A stretch of 35,989 bases of DNA, taken from Planctomycetota bacterium. Its GTDB lineage: Bacteria; Planctomycetota; Phycisphaerae; UBA1845; Fen-1342. Positions 22,692 to 32,786 of the stretch are shown here, in pieces (the stretch's first letter is position 1; each line of letters opens with the position of its first letter). The notes under the pieces are model-generated. The model saw only the letters and a program-made list of their open reading frames with translations. It did no database searches and was not told the DNA's origin. The stretch lies in contig JAHJAR010000286.1 of NCBI GenBank assembly GCA_018814045.1, positions 1-35,989 of the forward strand. The letters are read 5' to 3'. The translations under genes and the position numbers were made by a program.

Positions 22692-25600
22692 CGCAGGATC
22701 CCTTTGCTATCGAGATAGGCTTCGCAGCGGGTCATCATGCCGGCGTCGTTGGAATGGCCGTCGAACTGGAGTGTCAGGAACGGCTTCTCGGACGCCGGGC
22801 GTACGTACGCTTTCACGAACGAGTCCGGCCCGCACTTGAAGTTGGTAATGAAGATAATGTGGAGGTTGGCGTGTTCGCCGACGAGCTTCGCGGCCGCGAG
22901 GATCTTGCGCCCGTACTCCCAGTACATGTTGTCATTGATGTCGGTCACGTCGATGTCGGACAACGGCAGGGCGTCGAGCGGCAGGACATTCACGCCGTAA
23001 TGATCGCGCAGCTTTCTGGCCGCGGAGAGGCTCACGCCGGCATCATGGATGTTGTAGGGCCGTCCCACGAGCACCATGCCGGCCTGGCCGGTCTTGATCA
23101 GGGTTGCCAGGGCGGCCTGTCCGGCCTGCTCGTACTCGGATCGGAAGCGCTGCTGCGCCGCCTGTCCGGCCTGGAAGGCTCGTTGGGCCACGGCTCGGCG
23201 AACACCCAGCTCCCGCACGGTGTCCACCATAGCGCGTTGCACATGCTGCGGCCCCTTCTGGATGCGCAGCGTTGGGCACAGGATTCGGTCCGGCCAGGCG
23301 CGGAAGGACGGGGCCTGCCGCACGACGTACGGCAGCGTTTGGCCCCACGGGCAGACGTGCACGTCCATGTCCTGCACGGGCGTTTGCGTGGACAGGATGT
23401 TGGGCAGCCAGATGTAATCGACGCCGCGCTCCACCAACTCGGCTACGTGTCCGTGGGCCACGACGATCGGGAAGCAGGGCTCGGCCACAACACAATCCAA
23501 CCCGCGTTGCACCGTGCGCCGGTTTGTGGCTTCCGAGACCACCACGCGGAACCCGCAGTCACGGAAGAAGCGGCGCCACAGCGGTAGCCAGTCGAGCGTG
23601 TACATCGCGGCCGGTAGGCCGATAGTAGCCGCAGCGTTGGGTGGGTTGCCCTGGTCATCGGCCTGGAGCAGTTCGCCGCGCAGCGCGACCAGGTCGGGGA
23701 TGACAGCTTTGCGGTCGGTCTTGGCCCGCTTGCGATAGCGGTCCGAGCACTTATCGCCCCAGAATGTGCGCTCGTCGGCGACCTTGAACTCCTGCACCGT
23801 GCAGTGGTTTCCGCAGCCTTGGCAGGTGAACTCGCGCAGCGTGTAGTCCACCTTGCCCAGGTCGTACCCGCGGAAGCGCGTGCCGGCCTCGGTGGCCGCG
23901 ACCTTCTCCTTGGCCAGCAGGGCGGCACCGATGGCCCCCAGGACCGCGTTGTGTGGCGGGACGATGATTTCCTTGCCGCAGATGGCGCTGAAGGCGGCGG
24001 CCACGGCGTCGTTGTAGGCCGTTCCCCCCTGGAAGAAGATACACTCTCCGACGTGTCGTCCGCGAACCACGCGGTTGATGTAGTTGTAACCGATCGAATA
24101 GGCCAGACCGGCGACGATGTCTTCCCGCTGGGCGCCCTGCTGCATGCAGGTGTTCACGTCGCGCTCCATGAACACCGTGCAACGTTCGCCCAGTTTGATC
24201 GGTGTCTGGGAGCTCAGTGCAAGTTGGGAGAACTCGTCCTTGATCGACACGCCGAGCTCCTCGGCGCGCTCTTCGAGGAAGCTGCCGGTGCCGGCGGCGC
24301 AGGCGTCGTTCATGGTGAAATCTACGACGACGGTGTCGGTCGACGTGCCGCCTTCGGGTTGCAGGCTGATGTACTTGCTGTCCTGTCCGCCGATCTCGAA
24401 GATCGTATCCGGGCGTTTTCCGAGCAGCCGGTCGCCGACGAAAGTGGCCCCGGTCTTGTGGGCGGTGATTTCGTCGTTGATGCTGTCGGCACCGACCAAT
24501 TCGCCGATCAGCTCGCGGCCGCTGCCGGTGGTTCCCACGGCCCGGACGCGGATACCCCAGCCGACGGCCTCCTCCAGCTCGCGCAAGCAGCGCGTGACGA
24601 CCTCGATCGGACGGCCGTCGGTGCGCGTGAAGATGTCGTGGATGACATCGCCGTTGGCGTCGATGGCCACCAGCTTGGTGCCCACCGAGCCGACGTCGAT
24701 TCCCAGGTAGGCCACGACGATCGGGTTGTCCGCCGGGAACTCGTAGGGTCTGACGCGGTCGCGCAGCAACGTGACGCGCTCCAGTGTCAAGGGTGGCAGG
24801 GTGGGGAAGGCGCGCTCCCTCTGGCGGTCCTCGGAGCCGATGCGGGCCAGCTTGTCGCGCAGAGCCGCGCGATCGTTGCCGTCCACCTCTGCTGCGGCCA
24901 GTGCCGCCCCGATCGCGCCCAGCGATTCAGCCGCTTCGGGAACGAAGAGGCGCTCCTTGTCCACGCCGAACACCTGGCGCAGCGCCTCCACCACCGCAGA
25001 ATTCGCGGCCACGCCCCCCACGAGCGCGATGGGGGACTCGGGCGTGCGCCCCTTGACGACGGCGGACTTGAAATTGGTGGCCACCGCGTTGCACAGGCCG
25101 GCCAAGACCTCGGGTGGACCAAAACCCCTCTGCTGAGCGTGGATCATGTCGCTCTTGGCGAAGACGCTGCACCGGCCCGCAATCTGTGCCGCGCGCTCGG
25201 TCTCAGCGACGATGCGTCCGATATCTTCGACCGCGAACTTCAACCGCGAGGCCTGTTGGTCCAGAAAGGCGCCCGTTCCGGCGGCGCAGTCGCCGTTGGT
25301 GCTGTAGTCGCGAATGCCCAGGGTTCCGCTAGCCGGGTCGGGAGCGAGCTGGATGTAGCGACTCGTCTCGCCGCCGATCTCGAAGACCGTTCGCACGTGC
25401 GGATGCAGCAGGTTGATTGCGCGGGCACAGGCCTGGAACTCGTTGCACCTCGGCGCGTCGAGCATTTCGGCCACGAGCTTGCCGCCGGAGCCCGTCACTA
25501 CCAGGCCGTCGACCTGTGTGGTGTCCACGAACTTCAGGATCTCGGTCAGCAGCTCGCGGGCGACTCGGAGGGGTCGTCCGCGTGTGCGTCGGCCACGGGC

Positions 25601-25759
25601 CACCAGGACGGCTACAGAGGTTCCGTCCGGCGAACTGGGCGCCCAGAGCACTTTCGCGGCCCCTTCGCGCGCGCGGACTGTACCGGCCTGGTCCTTCGGT
25701 AGCACGAGCGCCGCCTTCACACCGACGGCGCCCACATCGATACCGATGTGGATGCTCAT
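22598..25759 (-). CDS. Double-domain acyl-CoA dehydratase activase with DUF2229 (BcrA/BadF/HgdC type)
   Basis: This 1053-residue protein has two ASKHA ATPase domains in tandem (about 1-295 and 348-620). Each has a DVG phosphate loop (GIDVGAVGVK; GIDVGSVGTK), a GGE/GGQ motif, and the pair of cysteines that hold a [4Fe-4S] cluster between subunits: C158 (DCAAGTG) with C197 (GRCSVF), and C487 (ACAAGTG) with C527 (ERCTVF). A Cys cluster follows (C646, C649, C653, C671) and then a DUF2229-type region (about 710-930). In characterised relatives, ATP hydrolysis drives a low-potential electron into a dehydratase or reductase. Having both domains in one chain replaces the usual homodimer. The start has GGAGGG 9 nt upstream and a good promoter. 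Its 3' end overlaps the partner gene. Confidence 0.88.
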   Translation of the reverse strand: MSIHIGIDVGAVGVKAALVLPKDQAGTVRAREGAAKVLWAPSSPDGTSVAVLVARGRRTRGRPLRVARELLTEILKFVDTTQVDGLVVTGSGGKLVAEMLDAPRCNEFQACARAINLLHPHVRTVFEIGGETSRYIQLAPDPASGTLGIRDYSTNGDCAAGTGAFLDQQASRLKFAVEDIGRIVAETERAAQIAGRCSVFAKSDMIHAQQRGFGPPEVLAGLCNAVATNFKSAVVKGRTPESPIALVGGVAANSAVVEALRQVFGVDKERLFVPEAAESLGAIGAALAAAEVDGNDRAALRDKLARIGSEDRQRERAFPTLPPLTLERVTLLRDRVRPYEFPADNPIVVAYLGIDVGSVGTKLVAIDANGDVIHDIFTRTDGRPIEVVTRCLRELEEAVGWGIRVRAVGTTGSGRELIGELVGADSINDEITAHKTGATFVGDRLLGKRPDTIFEIGGQDSKYISLQPEGGTSTDTVVVDFTMNDACAAGTGSFLEERAEELGVSIKDEFSQLALSSQTPIKLGERCTVFMERDVNTCMQQGAQREDIVAGLAYSIGYNYINRVVRGRHVGECIFFQGGTAYNDAVAAAFSAICGKEIIVPPHNAVLGAIGAALLAKEKVAATEAGTRFRGYDLGKVDYTLREFTCQGCGNHCTVQEFKVADERTFWGDKCSDRYRKRAKTDRKAVIPDLVALRGELLQADDQGNPPNAAATIGLPAAMYTLDWLPLWRRFFRDCGFRVVVSEATNRRTVQRGLDCVVAEPCFPIVVAHGHVAELVERGVDYIWLPNILSTQTPVQDMDVHVCPWGQTLPYVVRQAPSFRAWPDRILCPTLRIQKGPQHVQRAMVDTVRELGVRRAVAQRAFQAGQAAQQRFRSEYEQAGQAALATLIKTGQAGMVLVGRPYNIHDAGVSLSAARKLRDHYGVNVLPLDALPLSDIDVTDINDNMYWEYGRKILAAAKLVGEHANLHIIFITNFKCGPDSFVKAYVRPASEKPFLTLQFDGHSNDAGMMTRCEAYLDSKGILRWWRSPKSKPIAQVSPSEPSTSPKCPTPVPD

Positions 25760-26171
25760 TCTCTTGCGCCCTCCGGCTGACGCTCGCCCAGCAACCCAAC
25801 CCGTCGAAAGAACTCGCCCTGACCTATCGGCGAACTATGTTACGCACCACCAGCACAGTGTCAACGCGTGCTTGCCCCACTTACAAAACCCATGCGCGCT
25901 GCGGCTCAGACTCATATTGCCGGGCGTCCGCGCAGTCTGTGCGGCAGCCACGGGGCGCGCCCGCGGCTTCCCGCCGCCGGCCTCGCTTGCAAAGCGGGTC
26001 TGAGAAAGTTAGCCTGCCAGAATAGACAACCGGCTGCCAGGCCGGAACCTGTCCCTCTTAGGCAGGCGCGACCCAGGTGGCGGCAGCCGCTGTCGGTACG
26101 CAGGTTGCCGCAGGCCCATCTACACACCTTGCCGCGCGTAGCCTGATTGCACCCATAGAATGGAAGGTACC
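25760..26171. other. Divergent intergenic region between activase and gamma-lyase genes
   Basis: About 410 bp with no supported gene. It contains the activase promoter listed separately. On the plus side there is TAGAAT at 26159-26164, which overlaps the region just before the lyase start and has no good -35. I looked for a SAM-type riboswitch fold before the lyase and saw none. Short open frames here are Arg/Ala-rich with no ribosome-binding sites. Confidence 0.4.
25837..25864 (-). promoter_or_regulatory. Predicted sigma-70 promoter of the activase operon
   Basis: On the minus strand TTGACA (25864-25859), a 16-nt spacer and TAACAT (25842-25837) place the transcript start near 25830, giving a leader of about 70 nt before ATG 25759. 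The -35 is a perfect consensus. Confidence 0.5.
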
Positions 26172-27395
26172 ATGAAACAGCACCAGAATCTGTCGCCGGA
26201 GACCCTGGCGGTTCACGCCGGGGTCGCCGAGTACGAGTATCGCCCGGTGGTTCCACCGATCTATCAGGTCTCGACTTTCGCGTTTGCGGACGCTGCGCAG
26301 GGGGCGGCGCTCTTTGCCGGTCAAGGCGAAGGTTACATCTACACGCGGATGGGCAATCCCACCGTGGTTGCGCTCGAGAATGCGATCGCCGCCTTGGAAG
26401 GCGGACACAAGGGGCTCGCCTGCGGCAGCGGCATGGCCGCGATTCACACGACGCTGGCCGCGTTGCTGCAAAGTGGCGACCACATGGTTTGCAGTGATGC
26501 CGTCTATGGCCCCACGTGCTCGCTGGTGGAGTCTTACCTCTCGCGCTATGGTATCGAGGCGAGCGTGGTTGATACGTCGAATCTCGACGCCGTCGCCCAG
26601 GCCTTGCGGCCGAACACGAAGGTAGTCTACGTAGAAACCCCGGGGAACCCGACGCTGGTCATCACGGACCTGGAAGCCATCTGCCAACTGGCTCACGATC
26701 ATGGTGCGCAGGTTGTGGTCGACAACACATTCATGAGCCCGATCTTGCAGCAGCCGCTGCGCTGGGGTGCAGATGTCGTAGTGCACAGCCTGACCAAGTT
26801 CCTGAACGGGCATGCCGACGTCGTGGGGGGCATCATCGTCGCCAAGACCGAGGAGCAGTACGCCATCTTTCGCAAGACGCTGAACCACTTGGGCGGCGTG
26901 CTCTCGCCCCTGGAATCATTCCTCGTTCACCGCGGCATCAAGACACTCGCGCTGCGCATGAAGCAGCATTGTGCCGGTGGCCAGCAGGTCGCCGAGTTTC
27001 TCGAGCAGCACCCGCAAGTGGAGTGGATTCGCTATCCGGGTCTGCCGAGTCACCCCAACTATGAGATCGGTCGCAAACAGACAAACGGTGCCGGCGCGAT
27101 CATCAGCTTTGGGCTCAAGGGCGGCCTGGAAGCCGGCCGCGCCATGATGAATTCGGTCAAGCTGTGCGCCCTGGCAGTTAGCCTGGGTGGTGTCGACAGC
27201 CTCATCCAGCATCCGGCCAGCATGACGCACGCCTCGATGGGGCGCGAAGCGCGCGCCCGAGCCCACATCAGCGACGGGTTGGTGCGCATCTCTGTCGGTA
27301 TCGAGAACCCGAACGAAATCATCGCCGATCTCGACCAGGCTCTGGCGGCCGCAACCGCGGCGGCCATTTGTGATACGCAGGTCGGCGTGGGCTGA
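26172..27395 (+). CDS. PLP-dependent trans-sulfuration enzyme (methionine/cystathionine gamma-lyase family)
   Basis: This 407-residue fold-type I PLP enzyme has the phosphate-binding YTRMGNPT (57-64), the PLP-stacking tyrosine Y112, D184-N185 (VVVDNTF) under the cofactor ring, and the Schiff-base lysine K209 in HSLTKFLNGH. The C-terminal ISVGIENPNEIIADL is diagnostic of the family. The reaction is gamma- or beta-elimination or replacement on methionine, cystathionine or homocysteine. True methionine gamma-lyases have Cys in the YGCT loop; here it is Y112-G-P-T, so cystathionine lyase or synthase activity is at least as likely. ATG 26172 was preferred over ATG 26160 because GGAAGG lies 4 nt before it. 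The next gene starts 28 nt after its stop, so the two probably form an operon of methionine/threonine-branch metabolism. Confidence 0.88.
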   Translation: MKQHQNLSPETLAVHAGVAEYEYRPVVPPIYQVSTFAFADAAQGAALFAGQGEGYIYTRMGNPTVVALENAIAALEGGHKGLACGSGMAAIHTTLAALLQSGDHMVCSDAVYGPTCSLVESYLSRYGIEASVVDTSNLDAVAQALRPNTKVVYVETPGNPTLVITDLEAICQLAHDHGAQVVVDNTFMSPILQQPLRWGADVVVHSLTKFLNGHADVVGGIIVAKTEEQYAIFRKTLNHLGGVLSPLESFLVHRGIKTLALRMKQHCAGGQQVAEFLEQHPQVEWIRYPGLPSHPNYEIGRKQTNGAGAIISFGLKGGLEAGRAMMNSVKLCALAVSLGGVDSLIQHPASMTHASMGREARARAHISDGLVRISVGIENPNEIIADLDQALAAATAAAICDTQVGVG

Positions 27396-27423
27396 GCCCG
27401 GTGGTACGAAAGAGGCACCTTCC

Positions 27424-28608
27424 ATGAAATACGCCATCGTTCTGCCCGATGGGGCGGCGGACGAACCGGTTGCTCAACTCGGCGGGCGCACGCCGCTCGA
27501 GGTCGCCAACATCCCCCGGATGGACTGGATCGCCAGCCATGGTCAAGTCGGTCGCGTGGTGACCATTCCGATGGGATTTGTGGCCGGCACCGATGTCGCC
27601 ACGCTGACCATTTTCGGCTACGACCCACTCAAGTGCTACTCGGGCCGCGCCCCGCTTGAGGCGGCGGCGCGGGGGCTGAAAGCCGGGCCCGACGAGCTGA
27701 TCTTCCGCTGCAATCTGGTCACGATCGGTGACGGGTATATGCGCGACTTCACTGCCGGACACATCACGCAACCCGAGGCCGAACAGCTTATTGCCGACCT
27801 CAACCGACATTTCGCCGACAGTCCCGCCGTGTTTCACAGTGGCGTGTCGTATCGCAATCTGATGCTGATTCCGGGGGCGGCTGAGATCGACGTACAGTGC
27901 AGCCCGCCGCACGACATTCCCAACGAGCCCGTCTCCGAACATTGGCCCCGCGGACGGGGCGCGGAGCGGGTCCAGCAGGTCATGGACCGTGCCGCCGAGT
28001 TGCTCCGGGACCATCCGGTGAACCAGGCGCGGGCCCAGCGCGGGCAGAATCCGGCGACGAATATCTGGCTCTGGGGGCAGGGGCGGCCGACGAAACTGGA
28101 GCCCTTCGTCGAGCGCTTCGGTCTGAGCGGCGCGGTGATCACGGGCGTGGACATCATCCGCGGACTGGCGGTTTCGATGGGGATGAAGCTGATCGAGGTG
28201 CCGGGCGCCACCGGCTACGTCGACACGGACTACGCCGGCAAAGGGGCCGCGGCCGTCCGCGCCCTGGGTGAATATGATCTGGTCGTGATTCATGTCGAGG
28301 CGCCGGACGAAGCGGGGCATCTCGGCGATGCCGAGCTGAAGGTGGAGACGCTCGAGCGGGTGGACGAACTGGTAGTCGGGCCGGTGCTCGATGCCCTGCG
28401 GCGACACGCGGGCTGGCGGATCCTGGTGGCGCCCGATCACCCGACCCCGGTCGCGACGACGGCGCACTCGGCGGTCCCGCCGGCGTTTTGCTTTGCGGGC
28501 ACAGCGATCCGGCCGTGCGGGGCAGCCGCCTTTTCGGAAGCCGTTGGCGCCCAAGGCCCGATAATCGACCCGGGGCACGAGCTGATGTCGCGTTTTCTGT
28601 CCGCATAG
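27424..28608 (+). CDS. Cofactor-independent phosphoglycerate mutase (ApgM family) / proposed homoserine kinase
   Basis: This 394-residue alkaline-phosphatase-superfamily enzyme has metal ligand D9 (LPDGAADEP), the nucleophile position T56 in AGTDVATLTIFGYDP, a lid domain (about 100-220) and metal-site motifs HVEAPDEAGHLGD and APDHPTP...H near the end. The archaeal-type ApgM fold interconverts 2- and 3-phosphoglycerate. A bacterial branch of the family has been proposed to act as homoserine kinase where ThrB is missing. The neighbouring cystathionine/methionine gamma-lyase gene, which belongs to homoserine-derived metabolism, favours that alternative, and threonine at the nucleophile position would fit either. 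ATG 27424 has AGAGG upstream. Function between these two options is unresolved. Confidence 0.82.
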   Translation: MKYAIVLPDGAADEPVAQLGGRTPLEVANIPRMDWIASHGQVGRVVTIPMGFVAGTDVATLTIFGYDPLKCYSGRAPLEAAARGLKAGPDELIFRCNLVTIGDGYMRDFTAGHITQPEAEQLIADLNRHFADSPAVFHSGVSYRNLMLIPGAAEIDVQCSPPHDIPNEPVSEHWPRGRGAERVQQVMDRAAELLRDHPVNQARAQRGQNPATNIWLWGQGRPTKLEPFVERFGLSGAVITGVDIIRGLAVSMGMKLIEVPGATGYVDTDYAGKGAAAVRALGEYDLVVIHVEAPDEAGHLGDAELKVETLERVDELVVGPVLDALRRHAGWRILVAPDHPTPVATTAHSAVPPAFCFAGTAIRPCGAAAFSEAVGAQGPIIDPGHELMSRFLSA

Positions 28609-28744
28609 GCTGCCGGTGCCGGCCCAGCATATTGGACCGGGGCGTGCGCGCAGCTTGTGGCCTCCGCGTACCTGTGGCAGACTTCATCCACGAGATCACC
28701 GGACGAATCCACCGGTGCTCAGAGAAGGCGCCCGTGGGCCAGTG

Positions 28745-29311
28745 ATGAGCGAAGTCACACGCATCCTTGGGGACGTCAGGAAGGGCGATCACACGGCCCT
28801 CGATCGGCTTCTGTCGGCCGTCTACGCGGAATTGCGGCGGTTGGCGGCCGGGAAGCTGGCCCGCGAACGGCCCGGACACACGCTCCAGGCAACAGAACTC
28901 GTGCACGAGGCCTACTTGCGATTGCTCGGCGCACAGGCCGCGCATTGGGACAGCAGTGCCCATTTCTTCGCGGCTGCGGCCGAAGCAATGCGCCGGATCC
29001 TGGTCGAATCGGCGCGGCGCAGAGCTCGGCTGAAGCACGGCGGCGGGCGCCGGCGGTGCGAGGTGGACGAAGCCGACGCGATCGTCATGCCCGACTCGAC
29101 CGACCTGATCGCCCTGGATGAGGCGCTCGAGAAGCTCGTCAAGGAGGATCGGGTGAAGGCTGACCTGGTGAAGCTGCGCTACTTTGCCGGGTTGACCGTG
29201 GAGCAGGCTGGACGGGTGCTGGGCATCTCGCGGGCCACGGCCGATCGCTACTGGGGCTTTGCGCGGAGCTGGCTCTACTACGAGATGACCCGCAGCGCCG
29301 AGTCCGAGTAG
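28745..29311 (+). CDS. ECF-type RNA polymerase sigma factor (planctomycete kinase-linked type)
   Basis: The product has 188 residues. Region 2 (about 1-90) includes LLSAVYAELRRLA, TLQATELVHEAYLRL, SAHFFAAAAEAMRRILVESARRRA. Region 4 (about 125-185) includes the helix-turn-helix LRYFAGLTVEQAGRVLGISRATADRYW. The sequence matches the TIGR02999-like sigma group common in planctomycetes, usually encoded next to Ser/Thr kinases. It would direct polymerase to a dedicated promoter set. No anti-sigma gene is adjacent; the kinase gene starts 113 nt downstream, so control by phosphorylation is plausible. The start is ATG 28745, with GTG 28742 also in frame; the ribosome-binding site is weak. Confidence 0.88.
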   Translation: MSEVTRILGDVRKGDHTALDRLLSAVYAELRRLAAGKLARERPGHTLQATELVHEAYLRLLGAQAAHWDSSAHFFAAAAEAMRRILVESARRRARLKHGGGRRRCEVDEADAIVMPDSTDLIALDEALEKLVKEDRVKADLVKLRYFAGLTVEQAGRVLGISRATADRYWGFARSWLYYEMTRSAESE

Positions 29312-29424
29312 CAGGATCGGGAGAGGCGCCGCGGTCCTGGATGGCGCTTACACTTGTGAGGGGGCACAGGTACGGATAGGGTTCAGGAAACAGACGCGGT
29401 GGTTCGGGAGCGGCCCAGCGTTGC

Positions 29425-32400
29425 GTGTCGACGTCGGCTGGGCGACATGTATCCAGGGCTGGCGTAGTGGCCACACCGGCACATGAGAGATTGGAAGAGC
29501 TTTATCAGACCGCGCTCGAGCAGGACTCGGAAGCGGAGCGGGAGGCCTTTCTCGACGAAGCCTGTGGTGGTGACAGCGAACTCCGCTCACATGTCGAGGG
29601 TCTGCTGCGCGTGCGCGAGCAGGTCGGTTCCTTCCTGGATGCGCCTCCGGTCGACCCCCAGGCCACCCTCGAGAGCCAGCCGTCGAGCGAGATAGCCGGG
29701 ACGTTGGTCGGGCGCTACAAGATTCTCCAAGAGATTGGCGAGGGCGGCTTCGGCAAGGTTTACATGGCCGAACAGGAGCAGCCGGTCCGCCGCAAGGTGG
29801 CGCTCAAGATCATCAAGCCCGGGATGGACACGAAGCAGGTGATCGCGCGCTTCGAGGCCGAGCGTCAGGCCTTGGCGCTGATGGACCATCCCAACATCGC
29901 CAGGGTGTTGGACGCGGGCGCGACTGAGATGGGGCGGCCGTACTTCGTGATGGAGCTGGTCAAAGGCATTGCTATCACGGAGTACTGCGACAAGCACAAG
30001 CTCTCGACTCAGCAGCGCTTGGAGTTGTTTATCCCGGTCTGCCACGCGGTGCAGCATGCCCACCAGAAGGGGATCATCCACCGCGATTTGAAGCCGAACA
30101 ATGTCCTGGTAACGCTGCACGACACCAGGCCCATGCCGAAGGTAATCGACTTCGGGATTGCCAAGGCGACCGGCCAGCGCCTGACGGAAAAGACCCTCTT
30201 CACCGAGTTTTGCCAGTTCATCGGTACGCCGGAGTACATGAGCCCCGACCAGGCGGAGATCAGCGGCCTCGATGTTGATACGCGGACGGACGTTTATTCG
30301 CTTGGCGTGCTGCTGTACGAGTTGTTGACGGGCACAACGCCGTTCGACGCGATAACCCTGCGGCGGGCCGCATTCGACGAGATCAAACGCATCATTCGGG
30401 AAGACGAGCCGCCGAAGCCGTCAGCGCGGCTGCACACGCTGAGCACAACACAGGAAGCGCTGAGCGTCGCACACGTGCGCCAAACCGAGCCGGCGCTGCT
30501 TCCACGGTTGATCCGCGGCGACCTGGACTGGATCGTGATGAAGGCCCTGGAGAAGGACCGCACGCGCCGCTATCAGACGGCGAGTGATCTGGCGGCCGAT
30601 GTGGAACGGCACCTGTCCCACGAACCGGTTGTGGCCGGTCCGCCGAGCGCAATATACAAGTTCCGCAAGTTTGTCCGGCGGCATCGGCTGGGAGTATTGG
30701 CGGGCTCCATAGTCGCTACGGCCTTGGTGGTCGGCTTCTCGCTGGCAACGGTCGGACTGGTGCATGCCAACCGCAGCCGAGCCGCTCTGGTTGTCCAGCG
30801 CGACGCGGCCGAACAGGCCCGGGCCAACGCGCAGCGGCAACGTGCCCGCGCGGTAGCCTCCGCCGACGAGGCTCGCAAGCAGGCGGCCAGGTCGCTGACG
30901 GTGAACCACTTCCTCCAGGAGATGCTGCGCTCGGTCGATCCGGGCCAGGCCTTGGGGCGTGAAGTCACCGTGCGCTATGTTCTGGATGAGGCCGCCCGGA
31001 AGATCGACGAAGGCGCCCTGGTCGAGCAGCCGGAGGTCGAGGCGGCCGTGCGCCAGACGCTGGGTGAGACGTACGCCACACTCGGACTCTACGACGCCGC
31101 GGAAGTGCATCTGCGGACGGCGCGAACGATGAGGCATGAACAGCTTGGTGACGAGCACCCGGACACTCTGTGTTCCAACCGTGCCCTGGCGCGGCTGCTC
31201 CGCGTCAAGGGTGGTTTTGCGGAGGCCGAGGCACTCCTGCGGCACACGGTCGAGATCCAACGCCGCGTCCTGGGCGATGAGCATCGTGACACGCTGAGCA
31301 CCAGGAATGAGCTAGCGCTCGCACTGTGGGGACCGGGTAGGTTTGCAGAGGCGGAGGCCATACATCGGCAGACGCTGGCGATCCAGCGCCGCGTTCTGGG
31401 TGAAGAGCACGTCGATACCCTGGAGTCGCTCGGGCACTTGGGCGCGGTCTGTCGGGCGCTGGGCCGGCACGCCGAAGCAGAGCCGTTGCTGAGACGGGCG
31501 CTCGAGCTGAGCCAGCGCGTGCTGGGCGAGTGGCACCCGCGCACCGCCGTGGCAATGAACAACCTGGGCGAGTTGCGCGAGGATCGGGGCGACTATGAAC
31601 AGGCGGAGCGGCTCTATCGCCAGACGTACGAAGTGGACCGCCATGTCTTGGGCGCTGACCACCCGCAAACTCAGATTCCAGTCAACAATCTCCTGCGAGT
31701 TCTGCAAGTGCAGGGCAAGACGGCGGAGATTAGGCCCCTCGTGGTTGAGCGTTTGGCGCGGATGAGGCGGGCCGCCGAGCACCCCGGTGCGGATGCGCTC
31801 ACGCTCCATGCGTATGCCTGGGAACTGCTGAATTGCGAACCGGTTGATCTGCGTGATGCGGCGGCGGCGCTGCCCATTGCCCGGCGCGCCAGCGAGTTGG
31901 ACGGCGGCAGAGACGCTGCCATTCTGGACACGCTCGCCACTGCGCAGCACATGGTGGGGAATCTCGAACAAGCCATTGCGACCCAGCGGCAGGCCATCGC
32001 CCGGGTGCGGGCCGGAGGGCCGTACGATCGGTCCGAGCTGGAGGCGAAGCTGGTCAACTACCTGCTGCAAAGGGGCGACCTCGTGAAGGCGGCGGGCGTT
32101 TCGTGGGAGGGGCTGGCCGCGCGACTCGGGGAATCGCTGCTGCCTGATACTGCGCCCGGGGCGTCACTCATTCACCAGAGTAAGTCGCTCAGCGCGGCAG
32201 GGCGTTTCGACGAAGCGGCAGATCTCTTGCGTGTGTGTCTGGCGATGAGACAGAAGACGCTGCCAGAGGGGCATTGGTTGATCGCTGACACCATCAGCCA
32301 GTTGGGCGGGGTCATCGCGGAGCAGGGCGCGTTTGAGGAGGCCGAGCCGCTGCTGCTTGACGCGTGCGCGCGACTGGAAGAAAACCGGCGGGCGCCACTC

Positions 32401-32517
32401 GAAGAGCGCCGCGCGGCGATCCAGCGGATCGTTCGTCTTTATCGGTCGTGGAGCCAGCCCGACCGCGCCGAGGAATGGCAACAGCGGCTGCCCGAGACAG
32501 CGGACGCCAGCGAATAG
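29425..32517 (+). CDS. Membrane Ser/Thr protein kinase with C-terminal TPR domain
   Basis: The product has 1030 residues. A short N-terminal helical domain (about 18-72, [27 protein letters not shown]) precedes the kinase domain (about 97-400). The glycine loop is GEGGFGKVY (105-113), the ATP lysine K128, the catalytic loop HRDLKPNN (H219-D221), DFG D242-G244 and the substrate loop [12 protein letters not shown]. One transmembrane helix follows (about 421-447) and then TPR repeats (about 535-790 and again about 870-1000) on the other side of the membrane. This layout, directly behind an ECF sigma gene, is characteristic of planctomycete signalling units, with the TPR part probably the sensor. 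GTG 29425 is the longest start; GTG 29467 is equally possible and would begin at [12 protein letters not shown]. No strong ribosome-binding site decides. Confidence 0.9.
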   Translation: MSTSAGRHVSRAGVVATPAHERLEELYQTALEQDSEAEREAFLDEACGGDSELRSHVEGLLRVREQVGSFLDAPPVDPQATLESQPSSEIAGTLVGRYKILQEIGEGGFGKVYMAEQEQPVRRKVALKIIKPGMDTKQVIARFEAERQALALMDHPNIARVLDAGATEMGRPYFVMELVKGIAITEYCDKHKLSTQQRLELFIPVCHAVQHAHQKGIIHRDLKPNNVLVTLHDTRPMPKVIDFGIAKATGQRLTEKTLFTEFCQFIGTPEYMSPDQAEISGLDVDTRTDVYSLGVLLYELLTGTTPFDAITLRRAAFDEIKRIIREDEPPKPSARLHTLSTTQEALSVAHVRQTEPALLPRLIRGDLDWIVMKALEKDRTRRYQTASDLAADVERHLSHEPVVAGPPSAIYKFRKFVRRHRLGVLAGSIVATALVVGFSLATVGLVHANRSRAALVVQRDAAEQARANAQRQRARAVASADEARKQAARSLTVNHFLQEMLRSVDPGQALGREVTVRYVLDEAARKIDEGALVEQPEVEAAVRQTLGETYATLGLYDAAEVHLRTARTMRHEQLGDEHPDTLCSNRALARLLRVKGGFAEAEALLRHTVEIQRRVLGDEHRDTLSTRNELALALWGPGRFAEAEAIHRQTLAIQRRVLGEEHVDTLESLGHLGAVCRALGRHAEAEPLLRRALELSQRVLGEWHPRTAVAMNNLGELREDRGDYEQAERLYRQTYEVDRHVLGADHPQTQIPVNNLLRVLQVQGKTAEIRPLVVERLARMRRAAEHPGADALTLHAYAWELLNCEPVDLRDAAAALPIARRASELDGGRDAAILDTLATAQHMVGNLEQAIATQRQAIARVRAGGPYDRSELEAKLVNYLLQRGDLVKAAGVSWEGLAARLGESLLPDTAPGASLIHQSKSLSAAGRFDEAADLLRVCLAMRQKTLPEGHWLIADTISQLGGVIAEQGAFEEAEPLLLDACARLEENRRAPLEERRAAIQRIVRLYRSWSQPDRAEEWQQRLPETADASE

Positions 32518-32786
32518 CACTTCTCCCCCTGAGAGTATCCGGCATCGGCCAGGCAAACGAGGATTCCGCCGGGCCGCCGAAACGACGAATCTGAAGCTGT
32601 CGTGAGGCGCGGCGTCTGCGGTTGTCGCATAGCGGTATGGGTGTCTCGCGCAGGACAGGGGCCTGTCACCTGGAAACCACTGATGAGCCCGGCCGACCAA
32701 GGACGAGGTCAAGAGGTGGACTGGAATGCCGGTTGAGCCTCGCGCGCCAGCGGCGCGGCGTTGGTCAAACACAAGGAGTTGGAATC

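Noticed and set aside
23804..25702. 632-codon plus-strand open frame opposite the activase
   Set aside because: It is long only because of high GC content. The minus strand carries clear ASKHA motifs and cysteine pairs, while the plus-strand product matches no pattern I recognise.
25900..25950. CAGACT...AGTCTG palindrome as part of a SAM riboswitch before the gamma-lyase
   Set aside because: The flanking sequence shows none of the conserved SAM-I or SAM-II core elements, and the spacing is too long for an operator pair to be convincing.
26156..26164. TAGAAT as a promoter for the gamma-lyase gene
   Set aside because: The only TTGCCG upstream is 21 nt away, and the transcript would start inside the ribosome-binding site of ATG 26172.
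29349..29354. TACACT as promoter of the kinase gene
   Set aside because: The -35 region at 17 nt is GCGCCG, with no resemblance to the consensus, so the kinase is more simply read as part of the sigma-factor transcript.
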